This document shows positions 9,338-20,779 of a DNA stretch of 64,000 nucleotides, piece after piece. Location of the stretch: NCBI GenBank assembly GCA_016124375.1, contig WGNV01000004.1, positions 1 to 64,000 of the forward strand, in the 5' to 3' direction. Within the stretch, counting starts at the first letter, position 1. The number at the start of each line of letters is the position of its first letter. The position numbers were made by a program, and so were the translations under genes. This stretch comes from Tepidisphaera sp. GTDB taxonomy: Bacteria > Planctomycetota > Phycisphaerae > Phycisphaerales > UBA1924. The notes beneath the pieces are model-generated. The model had not been told where the DNA came from, made no database searches, and saw nothing but the letters and a program-made list of their open reading frames with translations.

Positions 9338-10642
9338 CTAGGGCGCCAGCGTCGCGAGGTCGACCGTGGCCCCGGGGGCGTCGACGATGCTCGCGGGGCC
9401 GGCGGCTCGCAGGGCGCGGACGGTTTCGAGCATGTCGCCTCGGAGCGGGGCGATGAACTGCATGGGTTCGTCGGTGGCGGGGTGGCGGAAGCCCAGGACC
9501 GTGGCGTGCAGGGCCTGGCGGGCGATGAGCAGGTTTTTGGTCATCCGCTCGCGCGAGAGTTTTTCGTGTGGGGTGGTTGGCGGGTTGGCAGGCGGGGCGG
9601 GGGCTTCTTCGAGTGAGTCAATCGTGAGGGCGCGGCCGCCATACATGTCGTCGCCGACGATTGGCCACTGGTTGTAACTGAGATGCACGCGGATCTGATG
9701 CGTGCGGCCTGTCTTGAGTTCCAGTTCGACGAGTGAGTAGGCGCGCGGGCGTGGGCCGGGCACGGTGTAGCGTTCGCGCACGCGGACGATGGTGATGGCC
9801 TCGCGTCCTTCGTCGTCGAAGCGGACGACGTTTTTTTCGCGGAAGCCTTTTTCGCGGCTGGGGTGCGGGCCCAGGGGCAGGTCGATTCGCTGGACGTCGG
9901 GCTCGACAGCGCCGTGGACGAGGGCGACGTAGCGCTTGTCGACGCGGCGGTGTTCGAACTGGCGTGAGAGTTTCCAGTGAGCTTCTTCGGTTTTGGCGAA
10001 GACGATGCAGCCGCTGGTCTGGCGATCGAGGCGATGAACGACGCCGGGACGGGCGAACTCCTGGCCGACGTTGGAGAGGGAGCCCCCGGTGGAAGAGTGA
10101 TGGAGGAAGTGGAAGGCGAGGGCGGAGAGCATGGTGCCCTTGAGGTGGCTGCGGGCGGGATGCACGATGATGTCGGGCTGCTTGTTCAGCACGATCATGT
10201 GCTGATCTTCGAACATCACGTCGAGGGGAATGTCTTCGGGCTGGACGTTGCTGGGAGGCGGCTCGGGGACGACGACTTCGACGACGTCGCCTTTGTTGAG
10301 CTTGGTGGAGGCCTTGGGGGCGCGGGCGTTGACGGTGACGCCGCCATCGTCGATGAGGCGCTGGATCTGGTTGCGGCTGAGGAAGACGATGCGATCGACG
10401 AGGTATTTGTCGAGGCGCTTGTTGAGGTCGTGGCGCAGCGTGAGGCGGACGGTGCGCAGCGCGACTTCGTCGGCTTCTTCGCCGGTGGCTTCGGCGGCGT
10501 CGCGGGCTTGTTCGAGGGCGGCGCGGACGGTCTCGGCGTTGATGCGCCCGCCCGGGAGGATGAGGCCGGCGGCGGTCGCCTGGTCGGGGCTGGCGTCGTT
10601 GGCGGCGGCGGGATCTGGATCGCGGGGCTTCTTGGGCATCAC
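9338..10642 (-). CDS. RluD-family pseudouridine synthase (S4 domain)
   Basis: S4 domain RLDKYLVDRIVFLSRNQIQRLIDDGGVTVN; catalytic VVHRLDRQTSGCIVFAKT. Confidence 0.93.
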   Translation of the reverse strand: MMPKKPRDPDPAAANDASPDQATAAGLILPGGRINAETVRAALEQARDAAEATGEEADEVALRTVRLTLRHDLNKRLDKYLVDRIVFLSRNQIQRLIDDGGVTVNARAPKASTKLNKGDVVEVVVPEPPPSNVQPEDIPLDVMFEDQHMIVLNKQPDIIVHPARSHLKGTMLSALAFHFLHHSSTGGSLSNVGQEFARPGVVHRLDRQTSGCIVFAKTEEAHWKLSRQFEHRRVDKRYVALVHGAVEPDVQRIDLPLGPHPSREKGFREKNVVRFDDEGREAITIVRVRERYTVPGPRPRAYSLVELELKTGRTHQIRVHLSYNQWPIVGDDMYGGRALTIDSLEEAPAPPANPPTTPHEKLSRERMTKNLLIARQALHATVLGFRHPATDEPMQFIAPLRGDMLETVRALRAAGPASIVDAPGATVDLATLAP

Positions 10643-10652
10643 GCCCCCGGGC

Positions 10653-11609
10653 TCATTTCGGGGTGGCCGGCGCGGGGGTGGCGGGAGACTCCGCGGGCTT
10701 GGCGGGTTCGGAGGAGGGCGTCGCGGGCGGCGTGGTGGCGGGGGCGGTGGCCGGAGCGGCGGCGGGCGTGCCTTCGGCGGGCTTGGCCGCGGGGCTGGGC
10801 TGGGCGCCCGGCGGACCGGGAACGGGCGTGAGCGTAGCGCCCGGCGGCAGGCCCGCGGGGGCCTTGGGCGCGGGTGGGGCCGGGGGCTCGGGGCGTTTGG
10901 GCAGTTCGGCCAGGCTCAGCACGGGCTGCAGGTTTTTCAGTGTGTCGAGCTTGGCGATGCGCTCCTTGGCGATGGCGGCGTGAGCGGCGTAGGGAGTCTT
11001 GTCGGTCAGTTGCTCGATCTTTTCGTACATGCTCTTGGCGACGTCGAACTTCTCCTGGCTCTCGGCGACCGCGGCCAGTCCATAGAGCGAGTTAAGCGTG
11101 AGCAGCGCCTTGGCCGAATCGGTCGAGGCCTTGTCGTAGACCTGCTGGTAGAGGTCAGCCGCGCTGGTGAGGTAGGTGGCCTTGAGTTCGGGAGTGAGGG
11201 CGTCGTCGGGGTTCTCGAGGGTGCCGTCGAGTTGGTTCTTGTCGTTGGGCTTGAGGGTGGCGCCGAGCTTGAGGCCCTTCTGAACGGCGCCCAGGTAGGC
11301 GTCGGCGGCTTGCAGGCGGGCGAGCAGGCCGACGGATTTGACGTTGTCAAAGTCGTGAGCGACGGCGGCGAGGGCGTCGGGGCTGGGGTTGTCGCCCTGG
11401 CTGGCGCTATCGAGCTGGACGAAGGCGTCGTCGATCTTTTCGGCCTTGGCCTTGGCCCAGCGCTGCTGGAGCGCGTACGCCGCGGCGACGAGGGCGAGGA
11501 CGAGGAGGATGGGCGTGCCCCAGGTGCGGAGCCAGTCGATGAACTCCTGGTTCAGGCGCGATTCTTCAAGACCTGCCCGCTCGCGGATTTGTTGCTGCCG
11601 ATCGTCCAT
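10653..11609 (-). CDS. Membrane-anchored TPR (YfgM-like) protein with Pro/Ala-rich C-terminus
   Basis: N-terminal TM WGTPILLVLALVAAAYALQQRW then helical repeats; C-terminal P/A/T-rich tail. Confidence 0.65.
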   Translation of the reverse strand: MDDRQQQIRERAGLEESRLNQEFIDWLRTWGTPILLVLALVAAAYALQQRWAKAKAEKIDDAFVQLDSASQGDNPSPDALAAVAHDFDNVKSVGLLARLQAADAYLGAVQKGLKLGATLKPNDKNQLDGTLENPDDALTPELKATYLTSAADLYQQVYDKASTDSAKALLTLNSLYGLAAVAESQEKFDVAKSMYEKIEQLTDKTPYAAHAAIAKERIAKLDTLKNLQPVLSLAELPKRPEPPAPPAPKAPAGLPPGATLTPVPGPPGAQPSPAAKPAEGTPAAAPATAPATTPPATPSSEPAKPAESPATPAPATPK

Positions 11610-11685
11610 GGGGTCGTGATGCCTTATGAATTGTGCGATTTCGGAGGTAAGCGGAAAGTGTAGGCTCGGGCGGGCGTGGGTCGGG

Positions 11686-12693
11686 TCAGTCCCAGAAGTT
11701 CCAGGCTACGCGAGCACGGAGGGCGTGATCGGGAACGATGGCGGCGCGGACTTTGAGTTTGAGCTCTTCGAGGCCGGTGTGCTGGTGGACGCTCACGAGA
11801 TGGTCGAACCGGGATGCAAGGGCAGGTTGATCGCGGGCGAGGTCGGCGCGGAGTGAGATGCGCAGCAGGCGACCGGAGAGATCGCCGAGGGCTGCCGGAG
11901 GATCGAAATCCATCGTGTGCGGGTCGGCGGCGGCGATGACGAGGTCGGCGCTGGAGGCGATGCGCGTCGCGATCTCGACCGCGCGGCGTTCCAGCTCGGC
12001 GGACGCGGAGGCGGGCGAGTGCCCGAGGTCGCGGAAGCCCGGGCAGTCGACCAGGCGGATGGTGAGGCCGTCGAGCGTGACGGTGACGCCGACGTGGTCG
12101 CGGGTGGTGCCGGGCTGGTCGGCGACGATGCTGACGGCGCGATCGCACAGGGCGTTCACGAGGGTGCTCTTGCCGACGTTGGCGGGGCCGATGATGGCGA
12201 CCAGCGGCGGATGGATCAGGCGATTGAGCAGGCGGTCGATGTCGGGGTCGTTGGGAAGGTTTTCGCGCCAGCGGCGGGGTTGATCGAGGAGGAGATCGAC
12301 GCCTCGGGGAGAGGCGACGCGGGCGAGGGCGCGATCGAGGGCGGCGTCGGTGGGGTGGCTTGGGTGATTGGGGTGGCCCGGCGGTCCTCGCCGGTCCTCC
12401 GTTTCTACACCATCTTCTTCTTCGATCGCGCCGGCACGGGCGAGTGTTTCACGGAGTTGCTGGAGTTGGGCCAAGCCGCCGTGGGGCATCAGGTGGGCTT
12501 GGGTGTTGCTCCAGCGGGCGAGAACGAGGGAGCCGACGCCGGGGAGGTGGCGGAGCGCGACGCCCCCCACTGCTACCTGTGTGATGTTGATCGCGGCGAG
12601 GAGCGCGGCGATGTCACCCTGGATGCTCACGAGGCCGACGCCGCCGGGCGCGTGGGGGGACTCGAGGCGGAAGGTCGCCGCGGAGGCGGTCAC
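11686..12693 (-). CDS. TrmE/Era-type GTPase (MnmE-related)
   Basis: P-loop IIGPANVGKSTLVNAL, ADQPGTTRDHVGV, VDCPGFRD. GTG start overlaps the coaX stop (GTGA). Confidence 0.8.
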   Translation of the reverse strand: MTASAATFRLESPHAPGGVGLVSIQGDIAALLAAINITQVAVGGVALRHLPGVGSLVLARWSNTQAHLMPHGGLAQLQQLRETLARAGAIEEEDGVETEDRRGPPGHPNHPSHPTDAALDRALARVASPRGVDLLLDQPRRWRENLPNDPDIDRLLNRLIHPPLVAIIGPANVGKSTLVNALCDRAVSIVADQPGTTRDHVGVTVTLDGLTIRLVDCPGFRDLGHSPASASAELERRAVEIATRIASSADLVIAAADPHTMDFDPPAALGDLSGRLLRISLRADLARDQPALASRFDHLVSVHQHTGLEELKLKVRAAIVPDHALRARVAWNFWD

Positions 12694-13478
12694 GCGCGAC
12701 TGTCCGGATCGGCGCCGGGCTCGGCGTCGAGTTCGGCGTTGGCGGCTTCGAGTATTCCCACCAGCTGCAGGTCGGGCACGATGTGCTCGATGAGGTCGTC
12801 GTTTTCGAAGAGAAGCGCCGCGTCGCCACCGGTCGCGACGATCTGCGGGTAGGCCTCGTACGCCTGGGCGTAGCGCTCGATCGCTTCGCGTACCAGCCCG
12901 CGAACCGCGGCTTGCACGCCCAGGATCATGGCGTGGCGGGTGTCGAGCCCGAAGACGCCCCGCGCGGGGTCGGGCGGCGCGAACTCGAGCAAGGGCAGGG
13001 CGGCGGTGTGCTCGTGCAGGCTCTTGAGCATCATGTTGAGGCCCGGGGCGATGACGCCGCCCTGGAAGATGCCTTCGCCATCGATGAAATCGACGGTGAC
13101 AGCGGTGCCGACATCGACGACAACACAGGCCTGCTGGGCGCGGGCGTAGGCGGCCAGAGCGCACAGGGCGCGGTCCTGGCCCAGCGTCGAGGCGTCGTCG
13201 AGGGCGTGGGTGAGGGGGATCGGGATGTCGGAGCCGACCATGTACACGTCGCCCGCGGATTCGAGGGCGGTGCGGAGGGCTTCGCTGGCGGGGGTGTTCA
13301 CGCTCGAGATGAGGATGGGCACACCCGCGTGGTTGACGAGCATGTCGGCGACGGCCTTGGCGATCGCGCCGGGCTGATCGCTGGGCAGCGACGAGGCCCC
13401 GGAGAGGTCTTTGCCCTCAAAGAGGCCGAAGCGGGTGCGGGTGTTTCCGACGGCAATCGCCAGCAGACTTTGCTCCAT
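12690..13478 (-). CDS. coaX: Type III pantothenate kinase
   Basis: LLAIAVGNTRTRFGLFEG, CVVVDVGTAVTVDFIDGEGIFQGGVIAPGLNMMLKSLHEHTAALP. Confidence 0.93.
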   Translation of the reverse strand: MEQSLLAIAVGNTRTRFGLFEGKDLSGASSLPSDQPGAIAKAVADMLVNHAGVPILISSVNTPASEALRTALESAGDVYMVGSDIPIPLTHALDDASTLGQDRALCALAAYARAQQACVVVDVGTAVTVDFIDGEGIFQGGVIAPGLNMMLKSLHEHTAALPLLEFAPPDPARGVFGLDTRHAMILGVQAAVRGLVREAIERYAQAYEAYPQIVATGGDAALLFENDDLIEHIVPDLQLVGILEAANAELDAEPGADPDSRA

Positions 13479-13595
13479 GCGAAAGAGCGTACGCGGCGGT
13501 GGGTTCGAGCGGGGCGGAAATGAAAAGCCGCCCCCAGGCCGTTGGGCGAGGGGGCGCCTTCGAGGGAGGCACGCGTTGGGAGGAGGCGAGGGTGC

Positions 13596-14942
13596 TTATG
13601 GGCACTGGCCGCCGGCGATGTCATTGATGAGGGCATCGACATCGCCTTGATCGGCGACGCCGTCCTGGTTGAAGTCGGGATCGGCGCCGGTGGGGTTGGA
13701 GCCGCCGGCGACGACGTTGATGAGGTAGTCGACGTCACCCTGATCGGCGACGCCGTCTTGGTTCATGTCGGGGTCGCAGGTGGGGTTGGTGTGGACGGGG
13801 GGCATGTTGTGCCCGGTGATGAAGACCAGGGCGTTGGTGGAGAAACGGGTGGCGCAGAAGTTGGTCATTTTAACGCTGTAGAAGCCTTCGTTGGCGGGTT
13901 GGAGGCTGTCGATGCGGAGGTGGTTGGAGGTGGAGCCGCTGATGCCGTTGCCGTCGACGAGTTCGACGCCGTCCTTGAGCCAGGCGTAGGTGAGGGGGGT
14001 GACGTCGTCGCCGTGGGCGGTGATGCGGAGGTCGACGCGGGTGCCCTGGTCCTGGGTGGTGCTCTGGGGCGGAGTCACGACGGTGGGCGGACCGTGGGGG
14101 CAGCCGAGATCCTGCGGGTTGGCCTGTGCGGCGGTCATGACATTGCCCAGCAGCGGGCCGGCGACGTGGGGTTGGAAGGGGTCGGCGTTTTCGAGGTCCT
14201 GGAAGTACTCGGCGGCGAAGACGGCGCTCTGGTCCTCTTCGATTTCGATGAGATCATGAGCCACGGTGAGTGACTGCAACGGATCGAGGCGCACGGGCGC
14301 GGAATCGATCGGGAGGGTGCTGGTGACCACCGGGTCGTTGGGCATGAGTGATTCGAGCGAGACGAGCCCGGCGGAGATGATGGCCCGGCGCTTCACCCAG
14401 ATGATCTGGGAGGGGTCGGTGTTGGTGATGGTGAGGGTGACGCCTCCCTGGCCCTGGGACCCCTGGGTGACGGTGGCGGAGATGGCGGGGAGCATGGGCT
14501 GGGAGGCGTGGGTGGTGCCGCCGGCGGGGTTGGATACCTGGCCGTTGACGGTGGCAACGTGGCCATCGCGGTACCAGCGCACGTGTGTGGGGTAGTAGAC
14601 GGCGGGCGGGCCGTAGTAGTACGCGCTGCGGACGGAGACGCCGAAGTGCTCGATGCTGTTGACGTGGGTGAGGTGGTTGGGGTTGCGGTAGTCGACGATG
14701 GTGGAGTGGCCGTCGGCGGAAAGGGTGACGGTGGGCGCGCCGTAGTTGCCGTTGGTGTAGGTGTGGACGATGTCGCTGGGCTGGGCGCCTTCGAGCTCAA
14801 TCTCCATCTCGTCGCAGTCGTAATCGCAGTGGTTGGTGCAGTCAAAGTTCGACAAGGCACCGGTGATGGTGTATCCGGTTTGCGCGAACGCGGCGGCGGG
14901 CAGCACGCACAGGGCGAGCAGGCTCAAGGGGGAAAAGCGCAT
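13596..14942 (-). CDS. Secreted protein with Ig-like region and C-terminal Ca-binding (dockerin-like) module
   Basis: Signal peptide MRFSPLSLLALCVLPAAAFA; C-terminus CDPDMNQDGVADQGDVDYLINVVAGGSNPTGADPDFNQDGVADQGDVDALINDIAGGQCP. Confidence 0.85.
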   Translation of the reverse strand: MRFSPLSLLALCVLPAAAFAQTGYTITGALSNFDCTNHCDYDCDEMEIELEGAQPSDIVHTYTNGNYGAPTVTLSADGHSTIVDYRNPNHLTHVNSIEHFGVSVRSAYYYGPPAVYYPTHVRWYRDGHVATVNGQVSNPAGGTTHASQPMLPAISATVTQGSQGQGGVTLTITNTDPSQIIWVKRRAIISAGLVSLESLMPNDPVVTSTLPIDSAPVRLDPLQSLTVAHDLIEIEEDQSAVFAAEYFQDLENADPFQPHVAGPLLGNVMTAAQANPQDLGCPHGPPTVVTPPQSTTQDQGTRVDLRITAHGDDVTPLTYAWLKDGVELVDGNGISGSTSNHLRIDSLQPANEGFYSVKMTNFCATRFSTNALVFITGHNMPPVHTNPTCDPDMNQDGVADQGDVDYLINVVAGGSNPTGADPDFNQDGVADQGDVDALINDIAGGQCP

Positions 14943-15438
14943 GCAATAACTCCTTCTCACTTCTCATCGACAGGCCATCGGTTCCACACCGATATGGCAC
15001 CCCCGACGCCGACAGGGCGTTACGGGGTTACACATGTGGCTCGCGCGATGAGTGGGCAAGGAGCCCGCGCGAGGGACGGTTCGGATGGAACCGTCCGCGG
15101 AAATCACTGCACGATCTGTCGCCAGCCCGAACGCGTGATCGCCGCGGGGAGAAACGCGGGACGCACGTCCGAGGCAGGCGGAATCCCCGGCCCGGGATTC
15201 TGATCGCTGGGACCCAGGCACACGAGCCCGGCCGGCGCGTGTGCGTGATTGGGACACATCAATCCGCAATGAATGTCCGCTCGCATGGCGGGGCTTGCAA
15301 AATTTGTTCGCCCGGGCGCAGAATCCTTTTCGGGGGGGTGTGGCATCGACGGGCGGAGGCCTGCGGGAGGGGAACCGGGCCCCCCCCGCGACGTGCGAGC
15401 CGCCGAACGCGTCGGCGACGCTCATAGACTCCCGCCCA

Positions 15439-16434
15439 ATGCCGACCTGCAAGGCCGACCCCAGCATCACGCGCCAGGAGAATGAGGGATTCAAGTTCCC
15501 GCTCGGGGCGTACCCCGTGGAGCCCATGAAGCCCAAGGCGGGGTACTCCATGCACTTTGAGCAGTCTGACGGAGGTGGGGAAGAGGGTGACTGGGAAGAA
15601 TGGCCCGACCGCTACCTGTTTGACTGCGTGGTGTCTGCGGAGCGCGTCGAGCCGCTGTTTCGGATGCTCACGACGCTGCTGCCCGGGAGGGTGTACCCGA
15701 TCCTGGACATCCTGGGGCACGACGCGTTCCGGGAGATCGATCCGTACATCTCGTACGACCTGGTCGGGCTCGACCGGATGACCGACGCGGTGCGGCGATA
15801 CCGCGATTTTCTCTTCGAAGACGGCCTGTGCGGGTTTGGGGCGATGTCCGAAGAGCCCTTCGTCTACATCTTTGTGGATGAACACAAGATCATCACGGTG
15901 CGGGTGGAGCCTTCGCTCAAGGAGCGGGTGGAGAAGATCCTGGCGTCGTTTGATCTGGAGATGATGGATGAGCCGGCGGGCGCGGACGCGGCGGCGCACG
16001 AGCACCGGTCGGTGCTGTGGATGCCCGACGACCGCCCCGAACTGCTGGGACCCGACGAAGTGGTCGAGCAGTTGCGCGACGACTGGCAGTTGCTGCTGAA
16101 TGTGGATCCTGACACGAACGTGGACGACGACGGGAAGGACCTGGGCATCACGCTGTGGCGCTGCGTGGCCCGCTGCGAGTTCGAGAAGCAGCCCCCGAAA
16201 TACGCCGAGATCGTGCTCAGGGCGTCGAGCCTGCGGGCGGCGGAAGAAACGGCCTTTGACGCGGTCGCCGCGCTGGGCGGGGACGAGGCAGATAGCTGGC
16301 AGGATGTGTTCATTGTGGCCTCGGACCGGCTAAAGCCCGAACAGATCGGGGCATTGAAGGGCCCCGGAAAGCGCAGCAAGGTTCCCGGGGGCGGCTCGGG
16401 CTTCATCATTGCGTCGCGCTGGATGGAGGGGTGA
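15439..16434 (+). CDS. Conserved hypothetical protein
   Basis: Long acidic ORF with coherent composition; ATG at 15439; no family recognised. Confidence 0.65.
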   Translation: MPTCKADPSITRQENEGFKFPLGAYPVEPMKPKAGYSMHFEQSDGGGEEGDWEEWPDRYLFDCVVSAERVEPLFRMLTTLLPGRVYPILDILGHDAFREIDPYISYDLVGLDRMTDAVRRYRDFLFEDGLCGFGAMSEEPFVYIFVDEHKIITVRVEPSLKERVEKILASFDLEMMDEPAGADAAAHEHRSVLWMPDDRPELLGPDEVVEQLRDDWQLLLNVDPDTNVDDDGKDLGITLWRCVARCEFEKQPPKYAEIVLRASSLRAAEETAFDAVAALGGDEADSWQDVFIVASDRLKPEQIGALKGPGKRSKVPGGGSGFIIASRWMEG

Positions 16435-16787
16435 AGGGCGGGATGGTGGTGAGGGAGTGTCGCCCGGCGGGGGTGAGGGGGGGCGGGTTGCATCTTGTAT
16501 CGCGGGCGAGTATCTTCCGCGACTCGCTCAAGGTCGGTCGTCGCCGGGGGTTCGCCCTTGGTGGCGGCGATTGACACCCGGCGTCTCGCCTTCGGGGGCG
16601 TGTCGTTTCGGGGCGGCTCGGCGTGCAGACGGCGAATGCGGGACCTATGCTCCCGCCCCCCGGGGGCTCCGAAGGGGTTTCCGGGTACGTCAGTCGGTAC
16701 GTCTGAAGACGCGAGCGAGGTTTGATTCCGGGCGGCCTGGGTTCGTTTTGTGCGGCCGCTTCGTGGTATGCCTGTTGGAGAAGCCAA

Positions 16788-19700
16788 TGTTCAGCCGTGA
16801 CATCTTCTGCGTTCGTTCCCTCTTCGCAGCCGCGGGCCTGGCGGTGGCCATCTCCGCCCCGCTCGCCTATTCGCAGGCCCAGCCCGGGCCGGACGCGGGC
16901 GCGGCCCGCGAGCGTTCGAACACAGAGATTCTGGACAAGGCGGCGGACCTGATCGCCGGCGGGCAGCCGGTCAAGGCCCGCAACTTGTTGAGCCCGTTGG
17001 CATCGCCCAACTCGGGGTTGTCGCTGAGCGATCACGAGCGTGCACGCCTGTACACGCTGCTGCGGAACGCGGATGTGCGGATCAAGGCGCTGAGCCAGGT
17101 GCAGGTGAGCCTGCAGGCCGCGGACGACGCCTTGTCGAACGACGACCTGGTGATCGCGACCCGTCAGGCCCGGGCGGTCGTTGATGCCCCGACGGCGACC
17201 AACGCCGAAGTGGCGCACGCCAAGGCGGTGCTGGCGGGCGTGGCGGCGCGGCAGGCGGCGCTGACTCCCTCGATTCCCGGGTTGATCGAGCAGGCGGGTC
17301 AGCAGTTGGATAGTGGCGAGCTGCGGACGTCTCGGGCGACGCTGGAGTCGATCACGCGTTCGGGCGTGGACCTGACGCCCGAGCAGACGCACCGGGTGAG
17401 CGAGCTGCAGTTGCGGGTGGTGGCGGCGTCGTCCGCGAACGCGGGCATGATGCAGCCGGGAGTCATTAAGAAGAGGGAGCCCGAGCCCGCTCCGGCACCC
17501 GCACCCGCACCCGCACCCGCTCCGGCTCCGGCCGCGAGCCCTGCGGCTGAGCCCGCACCGGCGGCGGCCCCTGCGGCTGAGCCCGCCCCCGCGGCTCCGG
17601 CGGCGCAGCCCATGAGCCAGCCTGAAACGACGCCGGCGGCGCAGCCCGAGGCGACTCCGGCCGCACAGCCCGCTGCCCCGATGCAGCCTCCGCCGGCGCA
17701 GCCGAGCGGACAGGGCGACTTGGTGCAGATGGCGCGGCATTTTGACGCGCAGTCGATCTTGAGCGAGGCGGACGCGGCGTATGAGCAGTCGCTGGTGAAG
17801 GACGCCGGGGACAAGTACCAGCGGGTGCTGAGCGAGTTTGCGAACGACATCAGCGCGGAAGAGAAGAGCCACGCGGAGCAGCGTCTGGCGGAATGCCGTG
17901 CACGCCTGAACCTGAACCCGGGCCAGCCCGAGGCGGGGATTCAGCAGGTTCTTGACAACAACGCCATCCGCAAGCAGGCCTTCCTGGCGGAGTTCAACAA
18001 CGACCTGGATTCGGCCAAGCGGGCCCTGGGCAGCGGGGACACCTCCAAGGCGAGGGACCTGGCCGCGTCGGCGAATCTGCGGCTGAACACCAACAAGGAT
18101 CTGACGGCCCAGGGCGAGTTCGAGGACCTTTCCAAGCAGATCTCCGACCTGCGGACGCAGATCGACAACACCGACAACGACATCCGCGCCAAGCAGGCGG
18201 CGGAACGGGCGGCGAAGCTGAAGGACGAGGCGGACCGGGCCGCGATGCAAGCGGCGGCGGCCAAGGCGAACAAGATCGCCGAGAGCATCGGGCGGGTGCG
18301 GGCGCTGCAGGCCGAGATGAAGTACGAGGAAGCGCTGCAGGTGTGCGACAACATCCTCTTCCTGGACCCGACGAACTCGACGGGGCTGGTGCTGAAGGAT
18401 GTGCTGCGCGACATCGTGCTGCTGCGCCGGGCCCACCAGTCGGACATGGACCGGAACCGGGGCATTGCCGAGAACACGGCCGACAACATGGAGGCGATGG
18501 TGCCGAACAAGGGCATCGTCGACTACCCGGCGGAGTGGCCCCAGATCAGCGAGCTGCGGGGCGAGCCCTCGGCGTTCAACGATTCGCCCGACAATCGGCG
18601 GGCGCTGGCCAAGATCGACAGCACGCGGGTGCCGGTGAACTTCAACGACACCCCGCTGTCGAGCGTGGTGGCGTTCCTCTCGCAGATCACCAACCTGAGC
18701 GTCGATGTCGACTGGCAGAGCCTGAGCAACGCGGGTGTCGACAAGGAAACGCCCGTCACGCTGAACCTGAACAACGCGTCGGTGCGGACGGTGCTCGACC
18801 GGGTCGTTGAGAAGATCAGCCCGGATCCGCTGGGCACCAACGGGGCCGCGTGGTCGATGACCGACGGCATCCTGAACATCGCGTCGCGCGAGGTGATCAA
18901 CAAGAACAAGGTGATCGCGATCTACGACATCCGCGATCTGCTGATCGAGGTTCCCAACTACACCAACGCCCCCGAGTTCGACCTGCAGCAGGTGCTGCAG
19001 TCGGCTTCGCAGCGCGGCGGCGGCAGCGGCCAGAGCCCGTTCCGCGATACCAACAACAACAACATTCAACGCCGCAGCCTGGAAGACCGCACCAACGACC
19101 TGATCCAGATCATCACCAACAACGTGGACAACCAGGGGTGGCGTGAGAACGGGGGCGACACCGGGTTCATCCAGCAGCTCCAGGGCGCGCTGATCATCAC
19201 CAACACCCCGGCCAACCACCGGGCGATCCAGGGTCTCTTGAGCCAGCTGCGGGCCCAGCGGGCGCTGCAGGTGAACGTTGAGACCCGCTTCCTGCTGGTG
19301 GCGCAGGACTTCTTCGAGCAGATCGGGTTCGACCTCGACGTGTACTTCAACGCGAACAACAACCAGGTGCGTGCGGCCCGCGCGACGCAGCCCAACGCCC
19401 AGGCGTCGGACTTCTTCTCCAACACGGGCGAGTACCTGGGTGGACGGTTCCTGCCCAACGGCAGCAGCACGCCGGTGTTCGCCGGGGCGCGGCCCAGCCC
19501 GCTCTCGCCGATCTCCGCGGCCCAGGATTCGCTGGGAATCACCCAGGCCCTGACCACCAGCTCGTTCGCGAACACGATTCTGCAGGGCGCCCCGGCGCTG
19601 GGCGTGGCCGGTCAGTTCCTGGACGACGTGCAGGTCGACTTCCTGATCAAGGCGACGCAGGCGGATCGGCGGACGGTCTCGCTGACGGCGCCGCGCTTGA

Positions 19701-20278
19701 CCTTCACCAACGGCCAGACCTCGTACATCGTCGTGGCGACCAGCGTCGCCTTCGTGTCGGACCTGACCCCGGTCGTGAGCGAGTCGGCGGTCGGCTTCGA
19801 TCCGCAGACCAACGCGATTCCCGAGGGTGTGACGATGGGCGTGTCGGGCACGGTGTCGGCGGACCGCCGCTACGTGACGCTGGACATCGACACCGCCACC
19901 AACCGCATCGTGGGCTTCGCGACGCAGACGATCACGGCGGTCGCGGGCGGCCAGCTGCAGAACTCGGGCCAGGTCGGCTCGAACATCCAGCTGCCGACGG
20001 TGACGACAACTCGAGTTCAGACGACGGTCACGGTGCCCGACCAGGGCACGCTGCTGCTGGGCGGCCAGCGCATGGTGACCGAGCAGGAAGTCGAGAGCGG
20101 CGTGCCGGTGCTGTCCAAGATCCCGATCCTCAACCGCTTCTTCACCAACCGCACCACGACCAAGGAAGAGCAGACCCTGCTGATCCTGGTGAAGCCGACG
20201 ATCCTGATCCAGAACGAGCAGGAGGAGCGTCACTTCCCCGGCCTGGCCGAGTCGCTCAAGCTGCCCGGCGGGCTGTAG
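16788..20278 (+). CDS. Large secretin (type II/III secretion outer-membrane channel-like)
   Basis: Signal peptide MFSRDIFCVRSLFAAAGLAVAISAPLAYSQA, (PA)n linker, STN/secretin-N-like region, C-terminal secretin TVTVPDQGTLLLGGQRMVTEQEVESGVPVLSKIPILNRFFTNRTTTKEEQTLLILVKPTIL. Confidence 0.9.
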
Positions 20279-20304
20279 GCTCCGGGAGCACGTCCACCCC
20301 CTTC

Positions 20305-20338
20305 GACCCGGGCTCGTCGAGCGCCCGGGTCTTTTTTT
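20305..20338 (+). terminator. Rho-independent terminator after secretin
   Basis: gacccgggc-tcgtcgagc-gcccgggtc followed by T7. Confidence 0.9.
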
Positions 20339-20419
20339 CCCGGTGGGCGGGACAGGTTTGGAGGGCGCCCGGACCCTCGCTATCATCGAACGATAAAGAG
20401 CTATTCAGGAGTCTCGAGC

Positions 20420-20779
20420 ATGCCCGCTTCCGAGTCGCGCATCAGGGTCAAGAGGACCGACGGCCACATCCAGATCGAGTTCGTTGATCGGAACATTCTC
20501 GACGAAGGGAACATCCGGTCGATCAGCGACGAGATCGCGGCGATCATCGAGGCGGAGCCCAAGCCCCGCATGGTGATCAGCTTCGCCAACGTGGAGCACT
20601 TGTCGTCGGCCGCCCTGGGCGCGCTGATCACGCTGAACAACCGGATCCGGGCCCGCTCGGGTCAGTTGCGGCTGTCGAACATCAACCCGCAGATCTACGA
20701 GGTTTTCGCGATCACGCGGCTGAACACGATTCTGCAGATCCACCCCACCAACGAAGACGCCGCCAAGAGCTTCGTGTGA
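20420..20779 (+). CDS. STAS-domain anti-sigma factor antagonist
   Basis: RMVISFANVEHLSSAALGALITLNNRIRARSGQLRLSNINPQIYEVFAITRLNTIL is typical of SpoIIAA/RsbV. Confidence 0.9.
   Translation: MPASESRIRVKRTDGHIQIEFVDRNILDEGNIRSISDEIAAIIEAEPKPRMVISFANVEHLSSAALGALITLNNRIRARSGQLRLSNINPQIYEVFAITRLNTILQIHPTNEDAAKSFV

Noticed and set aside
17490-17700. Non-coding tandem repeat (cccgca)n
   Set aside because: Encodes the Pro-Ala linker of the secretin in frame; ordinary low-complexity coding sequence.
16406-20386. 1326-aa minus-strand ORF opposite the secretin
   Set aside because: Arg/His/Leu-rich translation typical of antisense frames in high-GC DNA; the plus-strand secretin has clear motifs and a signal peptide.
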